A program made the position numbers and the translations under genes. From Cunninghamia lanceolata (lineage: Eukaryota; Streptophyta; Pinopsida; Cupressales; Cupressaceae), in NCBI GenBank assembly GCA_027924645.1, contig BSBN01000297.1, forward strand, positions 9,424,001-9,488,000: 64,000 nucleotides of DNA, read 5' to 3'. Under the pieces are notes generated by a model, which worked only from the letters and a program-made list of their open reading frames with translations, was not told the origin of the DNA and ran no database searches. Of this stretch, positions 59,306-64,000 are shown piece by piece. How positions within the stretch are numbered: position 1 is the first letter of the stretch; each line of letters starts with the position of its first letter.

Positions 59306-60407
59306 ATGCACACACTAGATCTAGAGGAGGTGTTAAGTATGGAGGGGTGGGATGAACCAAAGGCTTTGATTGTACCAGTTTCCATAGCACTCTAGGAAGG
59401 ACAACCAATGTCATGAGAAGGTGGGGGGAAGGTCAAGTGGATCCTTAATAGGAAGGCTTATTCTTTTTCTCTCGCGCAATGTGTGATAATGGAGGGAAGG
59501 AGGGTAGTCTCCTATGTTTAAGATGTTTTTTCTTTCACCAGTTCAAATGTACGTAGTAGTTGGGGGATGGAAAATTAGTCTTTAAATAGGTTTTGATTAC
59601 TATCCTCTTCTTATAGTTGGAATCAACCATGGCCATATAAGAGCCATCATTTTTTGTTTTGACTCAATAGTTGTAATGGGTTTAGCTAAGTAGCCTCAAT
59701 AATGATTGTAAGAACTTTTATGAAATCTATGTATTTAGCTCTTATTAATATATGTCTTTTCCACCTTTTTAACCAAAAAAAAAAAAATTTATTAGTTGTT
59801 GCAAACCAACCTCATATCTTTTAGTCAAAGATTCTAATTTTCTTATGCTACATAAAATTTATTTTTGACTGTTATTCTTAAAGCTAAGTGTTCTAGTCCT
59901 TCACATTTAATTTCTTAGATTAATATTTAATTATTTCTGGTTTATCTACTCAACTTCAATTATATACTCATTGATTACATTAATTAATTAGTGCAAATAA
60001 CAAATTGAAAAATATACATTTTCCTTTATAATACTTTACAATTTACATTTATTTTTCAAATTAAACTAACAATAATGAAAATGATAACTTAAATGTTAAT
60101 TCTACAATGAAGTAAAGAATGGATCATCATATTATGACCATGTGTAAATAAAAACTCTTGCCTTTTACTTTAAATTTGACAATAATTTCTACTTTGAAAT
60201 ATTAATATTTAACAATAAACATAATATTAATGATATATTTAATAATAAAATAGTTCTTAAAAAAATTAAAAGTTACATAAAAAGAAAACAAAATAATTCT
60301 TAACTAGAAATTAGTTAAATAAAAAATTTAAAATTTGCTTCAAATAGTTTTAAAACAACTTAAATAACATATATTTTTATAAAAATATATCTAAGATATC
60401 TACACTA

Positions 60408-62205
60408 GTTATGCCAAGAGGCATTTCTACAATCACAACAAGGGTGGAGTTGAAGAGGGCAAAGATTCCAAGATTCCTTGTAATTTTATAAGATTCTAAT
60501 TTTTTTTTTTTAAATATAAGATTCTATAAATAATAATAATAAATGTGGCAGTACAATGGCACATGGTAAGGTATGGCAGTAAGCACAAGAATGATAGCAA
60601 ATAAAAAAAGAAATTAAAAAATAGCAAGCTAGCCACGTTATTAAAATCACAAGATTTAATTTTTAATAAAATTATTAAGTTATACAATATTAAAGAGAAG
60701 TTAAAGATAAAAATAATGGCTAAAAATAAAAGAAAGCATGCCAAAACCACATCATAATCCTAGACAAAAGGAAATAAAAAAATTATTAAATATAAAAAAC
60801 AACAAATAAAAATTCATAATTTTTTAAAAATTAAAAAAAAATGAAAAAAAGAATAATATATTTTTTTTTTAAAATGAAGGAAAACTTTAAAATAAAAGGG
60901 AAACAATAATGGTTAAAAATAAATGAAAGCATATTGGAAAATCAATATGGATTCCTATAATATAGCCAACTTGTAAATGTTGTTTAAAATTGATTTTTTT
61001 AAAAGGAATGTAATCATATTGTGTGCTAAATGAAAATTAGGATTTGAAATTATCAAGACTTAAATTTGATGTTAACTTATTTAACTTTTTATTTTAAAAT
61101 TTTATTTTAAATTTAAGAAAAAAAAATATTTTCTTATTTGTTGTTTAATTTTATATAAAATATTAATTGTATTTAAGATATTGGAATCAAATCAAATCAA
61201 ATCTATAGTAAACCATTTTTCTTTTAAAACAAGAAATAAATATTAATGTTAAATTTTGTATTGATCCATTCCTTACAAAAGAAACAAGAGAGATTTCATA
61301 ATATTTAAATCTTTTTCTTCTTCATCTGGTGTATCACCATGCACATAGCTATATATATAAAAAGCCTGCACATAGCTATATATATAAAAAGCCTGTGAAT
61401 TTATCTTTGTAGACCATTTTTGCATCATGCAACACTTGAAAGCTTAGATTTGTGATCTCAACACAAAACAAGAGAATTCAAAATTAGGGTTTCAAAAATT
61501 AATAAACACATAAACAATGAGTGACAAAAAAAATATAACTCCAAGAATGGGGTAAGGAGATTAGAATAGGGCATTTCAACATTGTTCCAGAAGCTTCTCC
61601 TCCATTGTGGAGAGATAAATGAAACATAAGAAGAATTGAGAAAAATGAAAAGGAATTGAGTAGGAGATATGTTTTATATGCTTATTAACTAATTCTATTT
61701 TTTTTTCCATAAATTTAGCTTCATATACTTATTCCATGAATTTAGGTTACCAATTTATCTATTTAGTAGTGTTTTTTTTAGAAAGGTTGCCTTTAAATTT
61801 TAATTTATTAGAATTAGTGCTATTTTTATTATTTCTTTTTAATAAGTTTTTTTTTCAAACCTACATTTAAGTAAGAAAGTTATTTAATTGTACTTAAATT
61901 ATTGAAATTAAAATTAAATTAAGTAATTAATTTAGTTATAGAATAAATATAAGTGAAATCAAATGAGATTATTAGTTTATTTAAATTAATTTAGGAGTGT
62001 ATTATTTTTAAATTAATGTATGCAAATAATTTTAAAAGGGTAATTATTATTTTATTTAATGCAAATAATACTAGGGGGAAGTCACTATTGAGTGCAAATG
62101 AAATGAGTATCTAAATTCATTTTGGGTTGATATAATACATTAATTGGTATTTCCTTTTTATTAACATAGAGTAAAGTAGAGTATAGAATGCACTATTTTA
62201 ATTAA
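60408..62205. other. AT-rich interval, no gene
   Basis: A 28-bp direct repeat (GCACATAGCTATATATATAA type) stands twice in tandem at about 61339-61395. Otherwise I see only homopolymers and AT-rich DNA. Confidence 0.5.
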
Positions 62206-64000
62206 GGTTAGGGTTATCTTGAAAATTAGGGTTAAGGCTAAAATTAGAGTTAGAAATAGGGTTAGGGTTAGTGTTAGAATTAGGGTTAGGGTTAGAGTTA
62301 AAATTAGGGTTAGGGTTAGAATTAGGGTTATGGTTAGGGTTAGGGTTACAACTATAATTAGGGTTAATGTTAGAATTAGAGTTAGGGTTAGGTTACAATT
62401 AGGGTTAAGGTTAGTAATAAGGTTAGGGTTAAGGGTTGAATTATGGTCAAGGGTAGGATTAGAGTTAGGGTCAAGGTTAGGGTTAGGGTTAAAATTAGAG
62501 CTATGTTTAGGGTTAGAATAAGCTTTAGGGTTAGGGTTAGGGTTAGAGTTAGAATTAGGGTTAGGGTTAGAATTAGGGTTATGGTTAGGGTTAAATTAGG
62601 GTTAATGTTAGAATTAGGGTTAGGGTTATGGTCAAAATTAGAGTTAGGGTTGGAATTGTAGTTATAATTAGGGTTACGATAGGGGTTAGAATTATAATTA
62701 CAATTAGGGTTATAATCAAAATAGGGAGAAAATTAAAATGAGAACTAGGGTCAAAAGTACAGTTAGGGTTATAATAACGGTTAGGGTTAGGGTGAGAATC
62801 AAGGTTAGGGTTATAACTGAGGTTAGGGTTAGGGTTTAAATTAGAATTAGGGTGAAGCTTATAATTAGGGTTAGGGTTAGGATTATGGTTAGGGTTAGGG
62901 TTAGAATTAGGGTTAGGGTTAGGACTATAATTAGGGTTATTTTTATAATTAGAGTTAAGGTTAATGTTATAATTAGGGTTAAGGTTAGTACTAAGGTTAG
63001 GTTTAGGGTTTGAATTATGGTCACTATTAGGGTTAGAATTAGGGTTAGGGTTAGGGTTAAAATTAGAGCTATGTTTAGGGTTACAGTTAAAAATAGGGTG
63101 ACAATTACAATGAGAATTAGGGTCAAAAGTAGGGTTAGGATTATAATAAGGATTAGGGTTAGGGTGAGAATTGGGGTTAAGGTTAGAAATAATGTTAAGG
63201 TTAGGGTTAGGGTTTGGGTTTCACTTACAATTAGGATTAGGGTTAGAGTTAGGGTTACGGTTAAAATCAGAGCTATTTTTAGGGTTAGAATTAAAAAATA
63301 GTGTGAGAATTAGAATGAGAATTAGGATCAAAAGTAGGGTAAGGGTGATAATTAGTGTTAGGGTTAGAACTAAGGTTTGGGTAAGTGTTAGGGTTCAAAT
63401 TAGTGTTAGAATTAAAAATATGTTTAGAATCAATTTCATGGTTGGGCTTAGAATTAGGATTAGCATTAGGTTTAGGTTTAAAATTAGAGATACAGTTATG
63501 GTTAGAATTATAAATAGGGTTAGAACTAGGGTTGGATATAGGCTTATGATTAGGGTCAAGATTCATGTTGGGATTATAATTATAATTAGAATAAGAATTA
63601 AAATCAGGCTTACTAATAGGGTTAGGGTTATTATTATAATAAGGGTTAGGGTTAGGGTTATTATTATAATAAGGGTTAGAGTCAGGGTGAGAATTAGAGT
63701 TAGGGTTCAAATCAATGTTAGAATTAAGTTTATGGTTAGAATCAAGTTTATGGTGAGGGTTAGAATTAGGATTAGTGTTAGGGTTAGAGCTAGAGTTAGA
63801 ATTAGGGTTAGGGTTATAATAAGGGTTAGAATTAGAATTAATGTTAGGGTTGGGTTTAGAAATAGGGTTAGAGATAAAATTAGAATTAGAAATAAGGTTA
63901 GGGTTAGTGTTAAAATTAGGTTAGGGTTAGAGTTAGAATTAAGGTTACTATTAGAATTAGGATAAGAATTAGACTTACAATTAAGGTTAGGGATAGAATT
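62206..64000 (+). repeat. degenerate TTAGGG-type telomere-like array
   Basis: Almost every hexamer is a variant of GGGTTA (GAATTA, AAATTA, GTGTTA and so on), with TTA kept best. Perfect GGGTTAGGGTTA runs are frequent. The unit is six bases (TTAGGG), not the TTTAGGG seven-base unit usual in plants. Longer landmarks recur: AAAATTAGAGCTATGTTTAG starts at 62491 and 63059, with a variant at 63263. AGGGTTATTATTATAATA is repeated in tandem near 63626-63680. The array continues past the window edge. Confidence 0.9.

Larger units (their letters stand above)
43401..60407 (+). repeat. segmental duplication, copy 2
   Basis: Collinear with 8411-16231 after removing the 216-bp insertion (44765-44980) and the gypsy element (47460-59174). 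The left border abuts a single arm of the MITE-like hairpin and the gag-only element. Confidence 0.9.

Noticed and set aside
62219..63965. Long reading frames of arginine/valine or asparagine/proline repeats
   Set aside because: They follow from translating a six-base repeat, which stays open in several frames; no codon or motif evidence for a gene.
1..64000. CRISPR arrays, bacterial operons, riboswitches
   Set aside because: No repeat-spacer pattern or prokaryotic gene organisation; the window is eukaryotic repeat DNA.

Overview
The window looks like nuclear DNA from a seed plant with a large, repeat-dominated genome. Evidence: Ty1/copia and Ty3/gypsy elements primed by initiator tRNA-Met (TGGTATCAGAGC-type sites), several nested insertions, a tRNA-derived SINE, a receptor-kinase pseudogene of the plant L-type lectin class, and plant-style promoter boxes. 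A gymnosperm is plausible from the density and age of the repeats, but that is inference. I see no clearly intact host gene. Every recognisable coding region carries stops, frameshifts or truncations.

Layout. 1-4516: minus-strand copia element cut by the left edge. 4619-7857: candidate 3.2-kb solo LTR holding a SINE (5321-5586). 8411-16231: first copy of a segmental duplication carrying a receptor-kinase pseudogene, into which a 2.7-kb composite LTR insertion has landed (12657-15377). The tail of that composite is a 334-bp mini LTR element whose 138-bp LTRs each contain a tRNA-like module with Pol III A and B boxes. 16304-29735: three damaged copies (A, B, C) of a small secreted-protein-like gene. 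A and B are separated by a nearly full-length copia element (17761-23310); a candidate solo LTR (25509-27799) lies between B and C. 30820-about 38760: 5'-truncated gypsy element, itself hit by a 986-bp TIR transposon (32187-33172) and a Helitron-type helicase fragment (36920-37560). 40564-43374: gag-only non-autonomous LTR element with a perfect target duplication. 43401-60407: second copy of the segmental duplication, opened by an 11.7-kb gypsy element (47460-59174). 60408-62170: AT-rich DNA without recognisable genes. 62206-64000: degenerate TTAGGG-type array running off the right edge.

How the parts relate. The two segmental copies serve as empty/filled site controls for each other, so the ends of the composite insertion, the large gypsy and a 216-bp unclassified insertion can be read directly. 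The two gypsy elements belong to the same family and show each other's insertions. The three small-gene copies date the copia insertion and show a local template-switch mutation in one promoter.

Most notable: the mini LTR retrotransposon with a tRNA-like Pol III module in its LTR (comparable in principle to Cassandra, which carries 5S rRNA sequence), the small gene family encoding three GPNP-type repeats that resemble CLE/TDIF peptides, and the higher-order telomere-like array. All comparisons were made by eye; no database search was possible.
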